Positions 44,229 through 55,217 of a DNA stretch of 64,000 nt are shown piece by piece. The stretch spans positions 68,620,712 to 68,684,711 of the forward strand of contig CM056581.1 of assembly GCA_029721435.1 (NCBI GenBank). Direction: 5' to 3'. Position 1 is the stretch's first letter. Each line of letters begins with the position of its first letter. The notes under the pieces were generated by a model that saw nothing but the letters and a program-made list of their open reading frames with translations, searched no databases and was not told the origin of the DNA. This DNA comes from Gymnothorax reevesii. Lineage: Eukaryota; Chordata; Actinopteri; Anguilliformes; Muraenidae. Both the position numbers and the translations under genes were made by a program.

Positions 44229-44396
44229 CTGTGTTGAGCGCAGGGGGTCCCCCAGGGGTGACGCTGTACACCTGCAGGAATTCCCTGGGTCTGCTGCCCC
44301 CTACAATGTTGAATCCAAAGCCGCGGGGCCCTTTAGACAGCCTGGTGTGTATGGAGTACCCCTTCAGCTCACTGGGCTGGTCAGTGAAGGCAGGCA
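44229..44396 (-). CDS. MAGI-family scaffold protein, exon with first half of a PDZ domain
   Basis: 168 nt, upstream of the exon at 11446-11962 in the same gene. It encodes PAFTDQPSELKGYSIHTRLS and then the PDZ start GPRGFGFNIVGG (the GFGF carboxylate-binding loop), EFLQVYSV and GGPPALNT. Mammalian MAGI proteins have the same layout (a FTxxPxxLKG lead-in, GFGF loop, EFLQ). The acceptor is CTTCTTGTCGCGTCAG and the donor is ACACAG|GTAAAT. Phase 1 at both ends matches the next exon, giving ALNTADILVYIND at the join. Compared with mammalian MAGI1-3 as I recall them, about five residues of a GKMETG-type stretch are missing exactly at this join. The last bases of the exon are part of the 41-bp repeat. 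Confidence 0.87.
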
Positions 44397-45218
44397 CTGA
44401 CGCGACAAGAAGGAGGGAACTTCACAAGCCGCTACAGTTTTATGAGTAGTAATACACAATATTTCACAACATTGGCATGATATTGTAATTTTTCTGATCT
44501 TCCAAAAAAATATTATTCTGATATCATCACTGATATTGTGTACACCCAAGCATGGTTAGAATTTGAACATTTTATAATCAGTGTTCTATGTTTTCTAGAT
44601 GCCTTGGCTGAAGTGCGTCGGTTGACCACTAAAAAATGCATCAGATCTAAACTGTAACAGAATTCAGACATAACAGAGGAAACAGAGGAAAAAGAATTAA
44701 GTCACAAGGTAGAAAATGATAGATGGAGCAAGAGTGCAATTGAGTGCATGAATGTGTCTGAGCGTGCACATGAAAAACAAGTGAAAGTATGCATAAATGT
44801 GTGAGAGACACAGAAAGAAAGATAGAGAGAAAAATAGAGAGAGAGAGAGAGAGAGAGACAGCGTGCACGAGAGAGCGCGCGTGCGAGAGAGAGAGAGAGA
44901 CGAAGACGAAATGATGAGCTCTTACTTCTTTTAGTAATATTTTGAGTTGCAGATGATATACAATGATAAGTGTAACCTTAAATTACAAATAAGAAGAACA
45001 GGGAAAATAAAACTGACATCAGGAAGAGGACCTTAAACGAACACGTTGGGAAACAAAGAGAAATAAAAAGCAAGAAAACATCTGAAAATGTAGGAAATTT
45101 TTAAATAATTAACCAAGTCACAGTAGGAAAAGGACGGAAGCTTTTCCAAGTCTACACAACTAGCAATCAACAGCTAGCAGCTAAGTCAGGAGAGCACTGC
45201 CATTTTTTTCAGTTAAAA
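44397..45218. other. MAGI upstream intron with a (GA)n tract
   Basis: Directly upstream of the exon lies a pyrimidine tract and acceptor on the minus strand. A (GA)n-rich stretch lies at about 44810-44901. The end of this stretch (from about 45100) is probably the 5' untranslated region of the LINE that follows. Confidence 0.55.
44810..44901. repeat. (GA)n-rich microsatellite
   Basis: Imperfect GA tract with GCGCGTGC interruptions. Confidence 0.9.
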
Positions 45219-47454
45219 ATGGATACATTTCAGAAGCAGCAGAGTGGGCGGAGCTTTGGTTGCTTTGCAATTAGTTACCCTGATGACATTACAAGTGAGG
45301 CAGGAAGAAAAAAGTACAGAATCAAACTACTTAAAGATAATCCAGAGACGCTGAGGACAGACTACAAAATAAAAGGGGACAGAGAAATTAAAACAAACCT
45401 TGTGTTCTTAACCGAGCATCCCGAGGCCAGGCATTCTGCTCTCCATGAGGAATTCAGCCAAATGAAAATGATGGGCAACAAAGCAATTTACCAGCTCTAT
45501 ACGGACACCATACCTAAATTTAACATCAATCTCTATAATACCGGTACTGTACTGATTCAGGGTCTGTAACTAAATTGGAGGAGTTTGAAAAACACTTTGA
45601 TGGGCTGAAAACTCTTGCTAATGAGAAAAAGGGTACCAAAACAGCTCTATTTGACTCCAATCCTGACTCTACTGGTCCACCCCCTCCCCAGTACACCAGC
45701 CCTCCACTGCTCCTATCCCAGCCAACAGAGGCCACTGCAGCCCTCACACACCCTGAACACCCGCATCTGTGCAGCGCATTCAGGAGTGCCTCTCCCTTCT
45801 TGAAGAGGAGATTGCAGAATTCAAAGAGAACAAACTTTCAGAGACGGACAGTATTCAGCAGCTGAAAGAGGACATGAGACTTTTCAAACATGAGACTGCA
45901 GATGCCGTTGGAAAACTGAGAAAGCAGATAAGGGATCTCAGTGAGGCAAACACAGTGATTAGAGACGGGCTATTTGGAGTGAGAGATCAACTGAGACAGA
46001 GGGACAGAGACATAGTGAGCCTGAGGGAACAGCTGCTCAGTGAGACTGTGCTAAAACAGCCCTCCCTCGGCTACAGCACAGACTCAGGGACACAGACAGA
46101 CAGCAGCAGTCAGGTAGAACCACGCACCTGCCAGGGCACTGAGGAGAAGCCGAGGGCCCCCATCCCTCCACAGGACAACACTGCCCAGCCCCCCAGAGAC
46201 ACAGCTCATCCACAGGACAGCACTATCCACCCCCCCACAGACACATCTCGTCCACAGGACAGCACTGCCCAGCCCCCCAGAGACACAGCTCGTCCACAGG
46301 ACAGCACTATCCACCCCCCCATAGACACATCTCGTCCACAGGACAGCACTGCCCAGCCCCCCAGAGACACAGCTCGTCCACAGGACAGCACTATCCACCC
46401 CCCCATAGAAACATCTCGTCCACAGGACAGCACTGCCCAGCCCGCCTCAAACACACCTCGTCCACAGGACAGCACTGCCCAGCTCCCAAGAGACACAGCT
46501 CGTCCAGTGACCAGCACACAGCTACCTACAATGGAGCAGAAAGCAGCTTGGAGTCATCAACCCCCCAAAACTGCCATGCTGATAGACTCTAATAGCAAAT
46601 TTGTGAAACACAGGCAGCTATTTCCCCGGAACAGTGTGGGTAAGTTCTGGTGTCCCCACACAGACGACAGCAGCACTGCCGAGAGAGGCTGGGAGACCCC
46701 GACCACATCATTATCCACACTGGTACAAATGACCTGCACCACAAAGGACAGAGATTAGCAGAGGCAGTGCTTCAGGTGGCTACAAAAGCACGCCGGGAGT
46801 TTCCCAGGGCCAAAATCACCATCTCCACACTGCTGCCACGGACCGACTTCCCTCAGGACATAATCATGAACATAAATTAAAAAAATCAGCAGGGAGTGTG
46901 CCAAGCTAACCAGTGTAAACATCGCCCATCACCCCAATGTCACACACGAGCACCTGTATGATCACGTGCACCTGTACCGGGACAGTGTATGGATTTTAGA
47001 GGAGGACCTGAGGGGGGCAGCCAGCCCTTCAGCTCCACACATCAGCAGAGGAACAGCCCAAATCCCGCAGAGACACCTGTCACAGGAGAGGAGAACCCCA
47101 CCAGCCAGAGCCCAACACAGAGAAGCCCAGCCCAATGGAACCCGGCACAAAAGGAGCCAGTCCAGAGGAGTCCAGCCCAAAGGAGCCAAACACCATGGAA
47201 ACCGATACGGAGGATCCCAACCAAATGGAGCCCAGCCCAGCACAACACCGCCCAACAGACTCCTGCACAGAGGGGCCCTGTACAACAGAGAGGAGCTCCA
47301 CACAGGAGCAGAGCTGGGCACAGCTGAAGCTGCACCTCCCCCTGGACGAAGGCTTACCTATGCACAGGTAGTGTCTCACCACTCAGACATTGGAGAGGTG
47401 AAACAACTAGCTGCTCATATGCAATATTCTCAGCTAAACAGTGTTTTTTTTTAA
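45219..47454 (+). pseudogene. LINE-A ORF1 with coiled coil, 14-residue repeats and SGNH hydrolase-like domain
   Basis: Start at ATG 45219 (MDTFQKQQSGRSFGCFAISY). The frame shifts near 45560 and again near 45770. Next is a coiled coil (EEEIAEFKENKLSETDSIQQ, about 45780-46040). Then, at about 46170-46510, come about eight tandem 14-residue repeats of the type TARPQDSTAQPPRD (42-bp units). The following domain has AMLIDSNSKFVKHRQLFP, then IIIHTGTNDLHHKGQ, then YDHVHLYRDSV, which match blocks I, III and the D-x-x-H block of SGNH/GDSL hydrolases. ORF1 ends GRRLTYAQVVS. More shifts separate these parts (near 46680 and 46900). ORF1 proteins bind RNA; the role of the esterase-like domain is unclear. 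Confidence 0.78.
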
Positions 47455-47514
47455 AGACTACTAAATGCAAATATGTAATACTTATCATACAGAAATCAAT
47501 CCAAAAATTTATGA

Positions 47515-47840
47515 AATCGCTCTCAATCAGTTCGTGGAACATTCAGGGGTTGTAGTCCTCGGCTTTTGGGCCAAAGAGTACAAACCCAGAGTTCATATCA
47601 AGCATTGCTGGTAAAGACATCATAATACTGCTGGAGACATGGGGTCATGAAGGTACAGATACTCACTGTCCCCCAGGCTATGGAGAAATCTTACTATCGT
47701 CCCTCTAGCAGAAAAAAATAAGACACGGCAGAGATTCTGACGGGATTATTATATGGTACAGAGACAACCTATCAATTCAATAAGAAACACTTAAAAAAGG
47801 AATAACACACATTTGGCTCAAACTACACAAAAATACGAGG
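47515..47840 (+). pseudogene. LINE-A ORF2, first part of the apurinic-type endonuclease
   Basis: Translation SISSWNIQGL followed by a stop, then SIAGKDIIILLETWGHEG, fits the start of an APE-type endonuclease (N-x-x-G and ETW motifs). It is interrupted near 47840 within HTHIWLKLHKN-like sequence and continues in the fragment near 53330. There are stops in frame. Only the N-terminal third is here. Confidence 0.7.
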
Positions 47841-48416
47841 CTTATGCCGTCGGAGGCGACGGCTGGAGGTATATCCCTGAACGTCCCCAATCCTCCAATT
47901 AGACCTTGAATAGACTTTCATTTGAACTTAATTTCAGGTCAGTCGGTCAAATGGTTCTGAAGATATGGCCAAAATGGTAATTTTCCATCACAAAGCGCCA
48001 CCTGGTGGCAAAATATTGAACCATACAGGTATGATGTCATCATGTGACACGCTGTGAGGTCATGACCTTGCATTTGCACATAGTTTCATGTCAATTGGAG
48101 AAATAGTTCCAAAGAGATAGCAAAAATGGTGAATTTTATGTGACAAAGCTCCACCGTGTCAAAATTTTGAACTAAACATGTATAATGTCATCGTGGGACA
48201 CATCCTCAGGTCATGACCTTTCATTTGCACTTGATTTCAGGTCAATCGGACAAATATTTCCAGAGATATGATAAAGACAGTAATTTTTTCTGTTTTTGGC
48301 CTCTGGTGGCCAATCTAGAAATCGTAAATTGTCCAAAATCGAATCAGTTCTTCCTCTTTATGATACTTACTTATTGGAATTTAGAATTGAAATATTACTG
48401 CAGTTATCGCATTAAC

Positions 48417-51329
48417 TTGTAAATCATTACAAGGGAAGAGCATTAGTAATAGCCTGAAATGTTTTCATTTAAATGCAAGAAGCATAAGAAATAAATTTCC
48501 AGAACTTGAGGCTGTAGTGATCAGTAAGGGCTATGACATAGTTGGGATAACAGAGACATGGCTATGTAAAGAGGATGGAGATGAATATAATATAGAAGGT
48601 TATAAGCTCTTTAGGAAGGATAGATGTAATAGGCGAGGAGGCGTAGCACTCTATATGAACGAAAACATTAATGTACAGGAAATTCCCGAAATTGAACATT
48701 CCTTTTCCTGTGAAGATATCTGGACCAGGCTCATTGGCAAACACGAGACAGGTTTAAACATAGGAGTATGCTATCGACCACCAGCTTTGGACAGTACAGT
48801 CAATGAAATGCTTTTTAGGAGGATGACGCAAGCTTGTAGCGGTGGTGGGACTATTATCATGGGAGACTTCAATTATCCTGGTATCAATTGGGAAATGGTG
48901 AAAGGACAGGGTTGGGCGGAGGAAGAATTTCTAGATGTTATAAATGATAATTTTTTGGTGCAGTATGTTAATAAACCTACCAGAGAGAAGGCAATTTTAG
49001 ACTTGGTGCTCTGTAATGACCCCGATAGAATTAGCAATGTTGAGGTACTGGAGCCACTTGGGACAAGTGATCACTCTGCGGCTAATTTTGATGTTTCATG
49101 GGAAGTTAAAAAGGTGCATTCTAAAATAAAAATTTTCAATTTTAGGCAAGCAAACTTTGAAAGGATGCGCTCATATCTAGCAGAAATAAATTGGGAGACA
49201 CTCCTGGACTGTAAGTCCGTAAATGAGATGTGGGAAAGATTTAAGGGGGTTTTACTTGAATCACAATGCAGATTCATTCCGAAGGTGTCCAAAAGTAAGC
49301 TGATAAAGCAGAATCCTCAGTGGATGACCAAAAGTATTCGTAGGATGTTGAGGGAAAAGAGGAATCTTTATAAGATGTACATAAAACATAACAATGAGAA
49401 TACTAGGGCTGAATACTGTAAAATGCGGGCTGTGGTAAAAAAAAGAGCTGAGGAATGCTAGAAGACTGTATGAAAGACAATTTGCAGAGGGGGCAAAAAC
49501 TAGCCCTAAGTGCTTCTTTCAGTACTGTAGCAGAAAAAGAAAAGTTAAAGAGCAAGTTAAGTGCATAAAGAATAAAAATGGATCGCTGCTGTATGATAAC
49601 AAGCATATTGTGGATGCCTTAAACAGTTACTTTGTTGAGAATTTTACCTCAGAGGGGGTCTTTATTTGGCCAGAGGGCATGTCAAATGCTCAAGATTATT
49701 TAGCGGAAATTGAGGTTCGGGATAACGAAGTATTAGACAGGTTGCATAAACTGAAAGCAGATAAGGCGGCGGGTCCTGACGGCTTATATCCTAGAGTGCT
49801 CAGGGAAGCTGGTGAGTTCATCTTTAAGCCGCTATCCGCAATCTTCAGACGGTCTTTAGAAACTGGAGAAATACCAAATTATTGGAAACCGGGCAATATA
49901 ATACCAATATATAAGAAAGGGGACCGTACCGAGCCAGGAAACTACAGGCCAGTGAGTTTAACTTGCATTTCGTGCAAAATATTGGAATCTATCATAAAAG
50001 ATGAGCTGGACTTATTTCTTGAACGTAACAGTATCTTGAGGGATAGTCAACATGGTTTTCGGAAGGGAAGGTCATGCCTAACAAACCTTCTGGAATTTTT
50101 TGAAGAGGCCACCAGGACTTACGACCAGAGCAGGGCTTATGACATCATATACTTGGATTTTCAGAAAGCATTTGATACAGTACCGCATAAGAGACTAATT
50201 TTTAAAATGAGCTCCATTGGAGTTACAGGAGGTATTCTGAAGTGGATTCAAAACTGGTTACAGGACAGAACACAAAGAGTAGTGGTCAGTGATATCTCAT
50301 CTGAGCTGGGTATGGTGGGGAGTGGCGTCCCCCAGGGATCGGTGTTGGGACCCCTGTTATTCCTCATTTACATTAATGACCTTGATAGGAATATTGAGAG
50401 CAGATTGGTTAAATTTGCAGATGACACTAAATTGGGGGGTTTGGCAAATAGTCTAGGGTCCACTAAAGTGATTCAGGACGATTTGGATAGAATCCAGAAT
50501 TGGGCAGAAATGTGGCAAATGAAATTTAATCTAGCAAAATGTAAAGTTGTACATGTAGGTAATAAAAACATTAGACGGAGTTACATCATGAAAGGTTTAA
50601 AACTGGAATGTGCTGCACAAGAGAAAGATCTGGAAGTGATTGTTAACCAAACCCTCACAGGTTCTAGCCATTGTGCCGTAGCAGTTAAAAAAAGCTAATC
50701 GGATGCTAGGATACATTGCCAAGAGTATTGAGTACAAATCTAAGGAGGTGATGCTTCTTCTGTACAACACGTTCGTTAGACCACACCTGGAGTATTGTGT
50801 ACAGTTTTGGGGACCATACTTTAAGAGAGAAATAGAGGCTCTAGAGAAAGTTCAGAGAAGAGCCACCAAGCTTATTCCAGGTATAAAAGATGAAAGCTAC
50901 GAGAAGAGACTGAAAATCCTTAATCTATCTAGTCTTAGGAAAAGGAGACTCAGGGGTGATTTGATTGAGGTCTTTAAATATGTAAAAGGGATTAACAAAG
51001 TGAATCATGTAGGATTCCTTCGGCCAAGTGTTGTTAGTAGAACTAGGGGTCACAAATGGAAGTTGACCAAAGGTAAATTTAGCACTGATATTCGGAAATA
51101 TTTCTTCACCCAAAGAGTAATTCCAATGTGGAATAGTTTATCTGACCATATTGTTGAGGCAGAGACCTTGGGGGTTTTCAAGAGCAGGCTTGACCTAAAG
51201 CTAGATACCATTGAGTCATTTAGTATCTGAAGGGATATATTCACAATACTATAAAGAAACTGGCAAGTTTAGTTGGGCTGAAAGGCGTGTTCTTGCCATT
51301 CATGTTATGTTATGTTATGCTATGCTATC
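48417..51329 (+). mobile_element. LINE-B, CR1-like non-LTR retrotransposon, 5'-truncated
   Basis: It holds a complete endonuclease, reverse transcriptase and C-terminal region of ORF2 and ends in a (TTATG)n tail at about 51298-51329. ORF1 is missing, as expected from 5' truncation during target-primed reverse transcription. Only about two frameshifts break it, so it is comparatively young. Tandem tail and motif style fit the CR1/L2/Rex superfamily. No clear target duplication. Confidence 0.85.
48448..51230 (+). pseudogene. LINE-B ORF2: endonuclease and reverse transcriptase
   Basis: The endonuclease part (48448-49180) has HLNARSIRNKFPELE, GITETWL, DRCNRRGGVALY, IIMGDFNYPGINW and LGTSDHSA, covering the catalytic N, E, D-x-N and SDH motifs. 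The RT part (about 49740-50560) has KAAGPDGLYPRVLRE, NYRPVSLTCISCKILESI, GFRKGRSCLTNL, DFQKAFDTVPHKRL, SGVPQGSVLGPLLF and the catalytic FADDTKLGG. The C-terminal part has PHLEYCVQFWGPY and ends with ESFSI. The frame shifts in an A-run near 49445 and again near 50690. ORF2 nicks DNA and primes reverse transcription there. There is no ATG at the truncated start. Confidence 0.92.
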
Positions 51330-51709
51330 AGTTTTTGGTGGCCATTCTAGAGATCGTAAATTGTCCAAAATTGAATCAGTTTTTCCTCTTTATGATACTT
51401 ACTTATGTGCAAAACTTGAAATTTGTAATTAAAATATTACTGAAGTAATCCCAGAACAGTGATTTTTTTCAGTTTTTGGCCCCTGGTGGCCAATCTAGAA
51501 ATAGTAAATTGTCCAAAATCGAATCAGTTCTTCCTATTTATGATACTTACTCATATGCAAAATTTAGAATTTGTAATTGAAATATTACTGAAGTTATCGC
51601 GTTAACACGTAGTGCGGGGGCAGCGGTCGGACCAAAAACATAATATCCCCCGGAATGCCATTCGGCGCTCGGGGATATAATTATCAAGTGTGATAATGAT
51701 CTATACATA

Positions 51710-53308
51710 CAGGTGCTGGTCAACGAATTAGAATAATTTGAAATAGTGCAATCGTAAAATTTTTAAATGCATTTTTTGTGCAGAAAGCAAATCAGGTGTT
51801 CACCGCGCCTGTCCTACTTGTTAGAGTAATCACAGAACTCGCTACCTCTAAAAAATTTGCTCAGCTGAGCTTTCCAAAAGGCCCATTTAGGCCATTTAAC
51901 TGTGACACTGTTGTTAATAATGGAGAAACCGTTTCACTGAATTAAAATAATTTTTATTATTATTAGAATCATCACTTTCTCAGTATTTTGTAGCTGCCTC
52001 CTTGGCTTGTATGACTGCCTGAAGTCTCCGCGGCATCGATTTGACCAGCTTGTCGCAAGTTTCTGCACTCACTGCTTCCCAGGCTGTGGCGATGTTCTGC
52101 TTCAGTTGGTCCAGCGTAGTCGGCCTTCTGTCGCGAATTTTCTGCTTGATGATGGCCCAAAGGTTTTCAATGACACTGAGGTCAGGTTAGTTGGCCGACC
52201 ATGCCAAAACTTCATGCTGTTTTTCGGCGAACCAATCTTTGGTTGACTTTGGCGCATGAGCCGGTGCAAGAACCTGTTGAAATATGAGGTCTCAACAGTC
52301 GGAATCAGGAACGTTTCCAGAACATGTTGGTATACGGCAGCATTGACAGTCTTCTTGAGGAAGCAGAGTTTCCCTACACCCCGAGCGGACATGCATATCC
52401 AGACCATAACGCTCTGGGGAAACTTGACGGATCTTTTCACGGCCTCGTGGCAGTAGGTTTCGCCACCACGACGTCAGACACGAGGGCCTTGGTCACCGAA
52501 GGAGATGCAAAAGCGTAATTCGTCACTAAAGACCACTTTCTGTCAGTCTTCAGCAGTCCATTCGCCGTGTTCTTTGGCCCATTTCAGCCGTTTCTCCATT
52601 TATTTCTTGTTCAGCATTGGTTTTACTGCTGAAACGTGAGATTTGTAGCCAAGTTTGCGCAGACGACGGTAAGTGGTTGATCTCGAGACGTTAGAGCTGG
52701 TCTGCTCGTTCCACAAGTCGCTGAGCTGGGAAGTGGTCTTGAACCAGTTGCTGACTGCGATCTTTCTCAGCTGCTTGTTGTCGCAAGCAGAAGTTTTTCG
52801 GATGCCGGAACAGTTTGTGTGCTTGCTCCAGTCTTTCTTGAGAGCTTTGCAGACGGAAGACTGGCTGATGCCGAGCTGCTCAGCAATTTTAGTTTGGGTC
52901 AAGCCTTGCTAGCGAAGGGTTGAATTTGAGCCACTATTCCGGTTGAGAGGTCATGCTGCTGACCCATGATTGATTTTACAACTTAGAAATTCTACGCAAC
53001 CCTGACTTTATACTGCACAGTGAACACTCTTCACAGAAAGCAAAAATTCAAGCACTTATTATAATTCAATGAAATGACTTATGAATTATTCTAATTCAAT
53101 AAAACAACAGTGTCACAGTTAAATGGCCTAAATGGGCTTTTTGGAAAGCTCAGCTGAGCAAATTTTTTACAGGTAGAGAGTTCTGTGATTACTCTAACAA
53201 GTAGGACAGGCGCAGTGAACACCTGATTTGCTTTCTGCACAAATAATGCATTTAAAAATTTTACGATTGCACTATTTCAAATTATTCTAATTCGTTGACC
53301 AGCACCTG
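51710..53308 (-). mobile_element. Tc1-like transposon (copy T5), complete ends, dead
   Basis: Ends CAGGTGCTGGTCAACGAATT and the inverted AATTCGTTGACCAGCACCTG are a perfect 20-bp match and continue for about 50 bp or more. TA flanks both sides (51708-51709 and 53309-53310). Length is 1599 bp. It is a separate family from T1-T4 and is inserted in repeat block X at its junction with LINE-A. Confidence 0.93.
51972..52967 (-). pseudogene. Tc1-like transposase (copy T5), frameshifted
   Basis: The start ATG at 52967 (MGQQHDLSTGIVAQIQ) is followed by a frame change near 52905. Then come a helix-turn-helix (TKIAEQLGISQSSVCKALKK), the second DNA-binding segment (SRSTTYRRLRKLGYKSHVSA) and a stop after KPMLNKK. 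The first catalytic aspartate is in VVFSDELRF, then SVMVWICMSARGVGKLCF. The C-terminal part with the second aspartate lies in shifted frames, ending in SYKILRK. The usual length is about 340 residues. It is inactive. Confidence 0.87.
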
Positions 53309-53310
53309 TA

Positions 53311-53690
53311 TGTGCAGCCTACACCCCCCCTCTAGAGGTGCCATATTACAATGAAACTTTCTTTGAAAATCTCCAGTAAGAGATCTTACGTTACCAGGCC
53401 CAGGGTAATGTCCTGTTGATCGGAGATTTAAATGCAAGAACAGGATCTGAACCTGACACCGTGGAGTCTGATGGAAACAGACACATTTTCAAACAATATT
53501 CTCCACAATTAAACCCAATCATTAGACCAAGAAATAATCCCCATCGAATTGTAAATAAAACAGGGAAGGAGTTAGTGCATCTGTGTCGCTCCCTAGGCCT
53601 GTACATGCTTAATGGTAGGATGAAAGGAGACTCTTCAGGGAGGTTCACGAATTTTTCAGCTCTTGGGTCTAGTGTAGTTGCTATCTAATC
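53311..53690 (+). pseudogene. LINE-A ORF2, second part of the endonuclease
   Basis: It resumes after Tc1 copy T5 with EVPYYNETFFENLQ-like sequence and then LLIGDLNARTGSE, which carries the D-x-N catalytic motif. The end of the domain is GLYMLNGRMKGDSSGRFTNF. The match in content to the interrupted part at 47840 is what links the two halves. A frameshift lies near 53335 in a C-run and a stop at about 53688. Confidence 0.75.
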
Positions 53691-53717
53691 AAAAACACCG
53701 TTAACCGATGCAGACCT

Positions 53718-54672
53718 GTGACAGAAATATGCAGCAACTCTAAGAGAGCACAAAAAATTACTAAAAGAAAAAAACAAAAACATTATAATGAAAAATTAAA
53801 AGAAATTGAGAATTCAATCGATCAAAATCAGTTCTGGGAGAGATGGAAAAATTTGAGCACCAGAAAAACTGATAATTTGGCATTGACAAACAGTAGCATT
53901 TGGAAAAACCATTTTGAAAAACTTTTTAAGGAAATTTCCCCAAATTTGCTAAACTATGAACAAAAACAAATCCGAGAAAAGTTTTTTTTCTTTCAAAAAC
54001 TATCAGAACCCTCTTGATTACCAAATTACAATGAAAGAATTAGAAGACAACATCAAAAAACTGAAACCCGGAGAGGCCTGTGGACCTGACAGCATCAGGA
54101 CAGAGATGCTGAAACTCAGTATCCCTGAGCTGCGACAGGCGCTGCTCAAACTGGTCAATCTTGTTCTCCAAACTGGCTGCTTTTCTGATATCTGGAGTCA
54201 GGGACTTATTTCCCCAATTTACACGAGTGGAGACAAATTTGACCCCAATAACTACCGAGGCATTTGTGTGAACAGTAATCTGGGAAAGGTTTTCTGCAGC
54301 ATTTTCAATGCCCGAATGCTGGCCTTTCTTATCAAACACAATGTCTTGAGAAAAGGACAAATTGGCTTTCTACCAAAACACCGCAAATCCGATCATGTTT
54401 ACACCCTACACACCCTAATTAATCAACATGTGCACCAAAATAGTAAGGGCAAAATTTTTTCATGCTTTATCGATTTTAAAAAGGCTTTTGATTCTATTTG
54501 GCAGGAAGGATTATGCTACAAAATTCTCCAATCTGGTGTAGGGGGTAAAGTCTATGATATAATCAAATCAATTTTTCTCAATAATAAGTGCGAAGTAAAA
54601 ATTGGCAACAAAAGAACAGATCTCTACACTCAAGGTCGAGGGGTTTTTCAAGGATGCAGCTTGTCAGAGTGA
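53718..54672 (+). pseudogene. LINE-A ORF2, reverse transcriptase N-terminal half
   Basis: Two overlapping frames (shift near 54000 in a T-run). Motifs: NNIKKLKPGEACGPDSIRTE (cf. the CGPD pattern), NYRGICVNSNLGKVFCSIFN, GQIGFLPKHRKSDHVYTL, CFIDFKKAFDSIWQEGL and YTQGRGVFQGCSLSE, then a stop. The catalytic YADD-type segment that should follow is absent; the sequence jumps to a C-terminal segment (VNTLKEKAFKAFHAIRRKF). The RT is therefore non-functional. Confidence 0.85.
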
Positions 54673-54727
54673 ATACACTTAAAGAAAAAGCTTTCAAAGC
54701 CTTTCATGCAATTAGACGAAAATTTCA

Positions 54728-55217
54728 CGTTATGGCCCCAATTTGTTATGACATTTACGACAGCAAGGGATGACAGACACAATTTTAAAACTTAAACGCA
54801 TTTAATTAAACAAAGACTTAACTAATGTACTATCTACTCTACCGACCTAGATTTATCTATACAAGAAAAAAAATATTCACAGTCCCTTTGGTTGGGTTGC
54901 TTGGTGATGTACCAGGTGAGGAAAATGCTCCAACACAGGCAAAAATCCACAAAAAGCTTCACAGGTCTTGAAAAGAGTGACAGATCTGGTCAAATGCATC
55001 CTTCTCCTTGCAATTTCTCCTACTACTTTACTCTCTCAATTTTCCTCTTTATATACTCTTTTGCAGACCCCTCCCACCTTTTAGACCTTTTTTTTTTTAA
55101 ATTCTCTGGGACTTTCCATCTCAGACATGCCCAGGACATGTCCAAACCCAGCTACAGTCTGGGCCCAACAAAAGAAAAGGTCAATACTGCCATCCAGTGG
55201 CTTCTATTCGCATTACA
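54728..55217 (-). mobile_element. Gypsy solo LTR of the G1 family
   Basis: 490 bp, from CGTTATGGCCCC (the terminal TG reads CG) to GCATTACA. The inverted TATA motif is at about 55059 (TATATACTC). It splits the LINE-A C-terminal coding region between AIRRKFH and KIDKPIRIWQK. The 4-bp flanks do not match, so the target duplication is lost or the ends are slightly altered. Confidence 0.87.

Larger units (their letters stand above)
47841..51707. repeat. Repeat block X (two halves, 47841-48416 and 51330-51707) around LINE-B
   Basis: The left half begins CCGTCGGAGGCGACGGCTGG and carries repeated phrases (CAGGTCAATCGGACAAAT, ATGTCATCGTGGGACAC). A roughly 120-bp unit with CCTGGTGGCCAATCTAGAAA occurs once at the end of the left half (48300-48415) and twice in the right half (51340-51450 and 51475-51605). 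The right half then ends in CGGAATGCCATTCGGCGCTC. It is an old, tandemly structured repeat inserted in LINE-A and later split by LINE-B. Confidence 0.6.

Noticed and set aside
46084..46517. Minus-strand frames rich in VSLGGWAVLSCGRD repeats
   Set aside because: These are antisense translations of the LINE-A ORF1 42-bp repeats.
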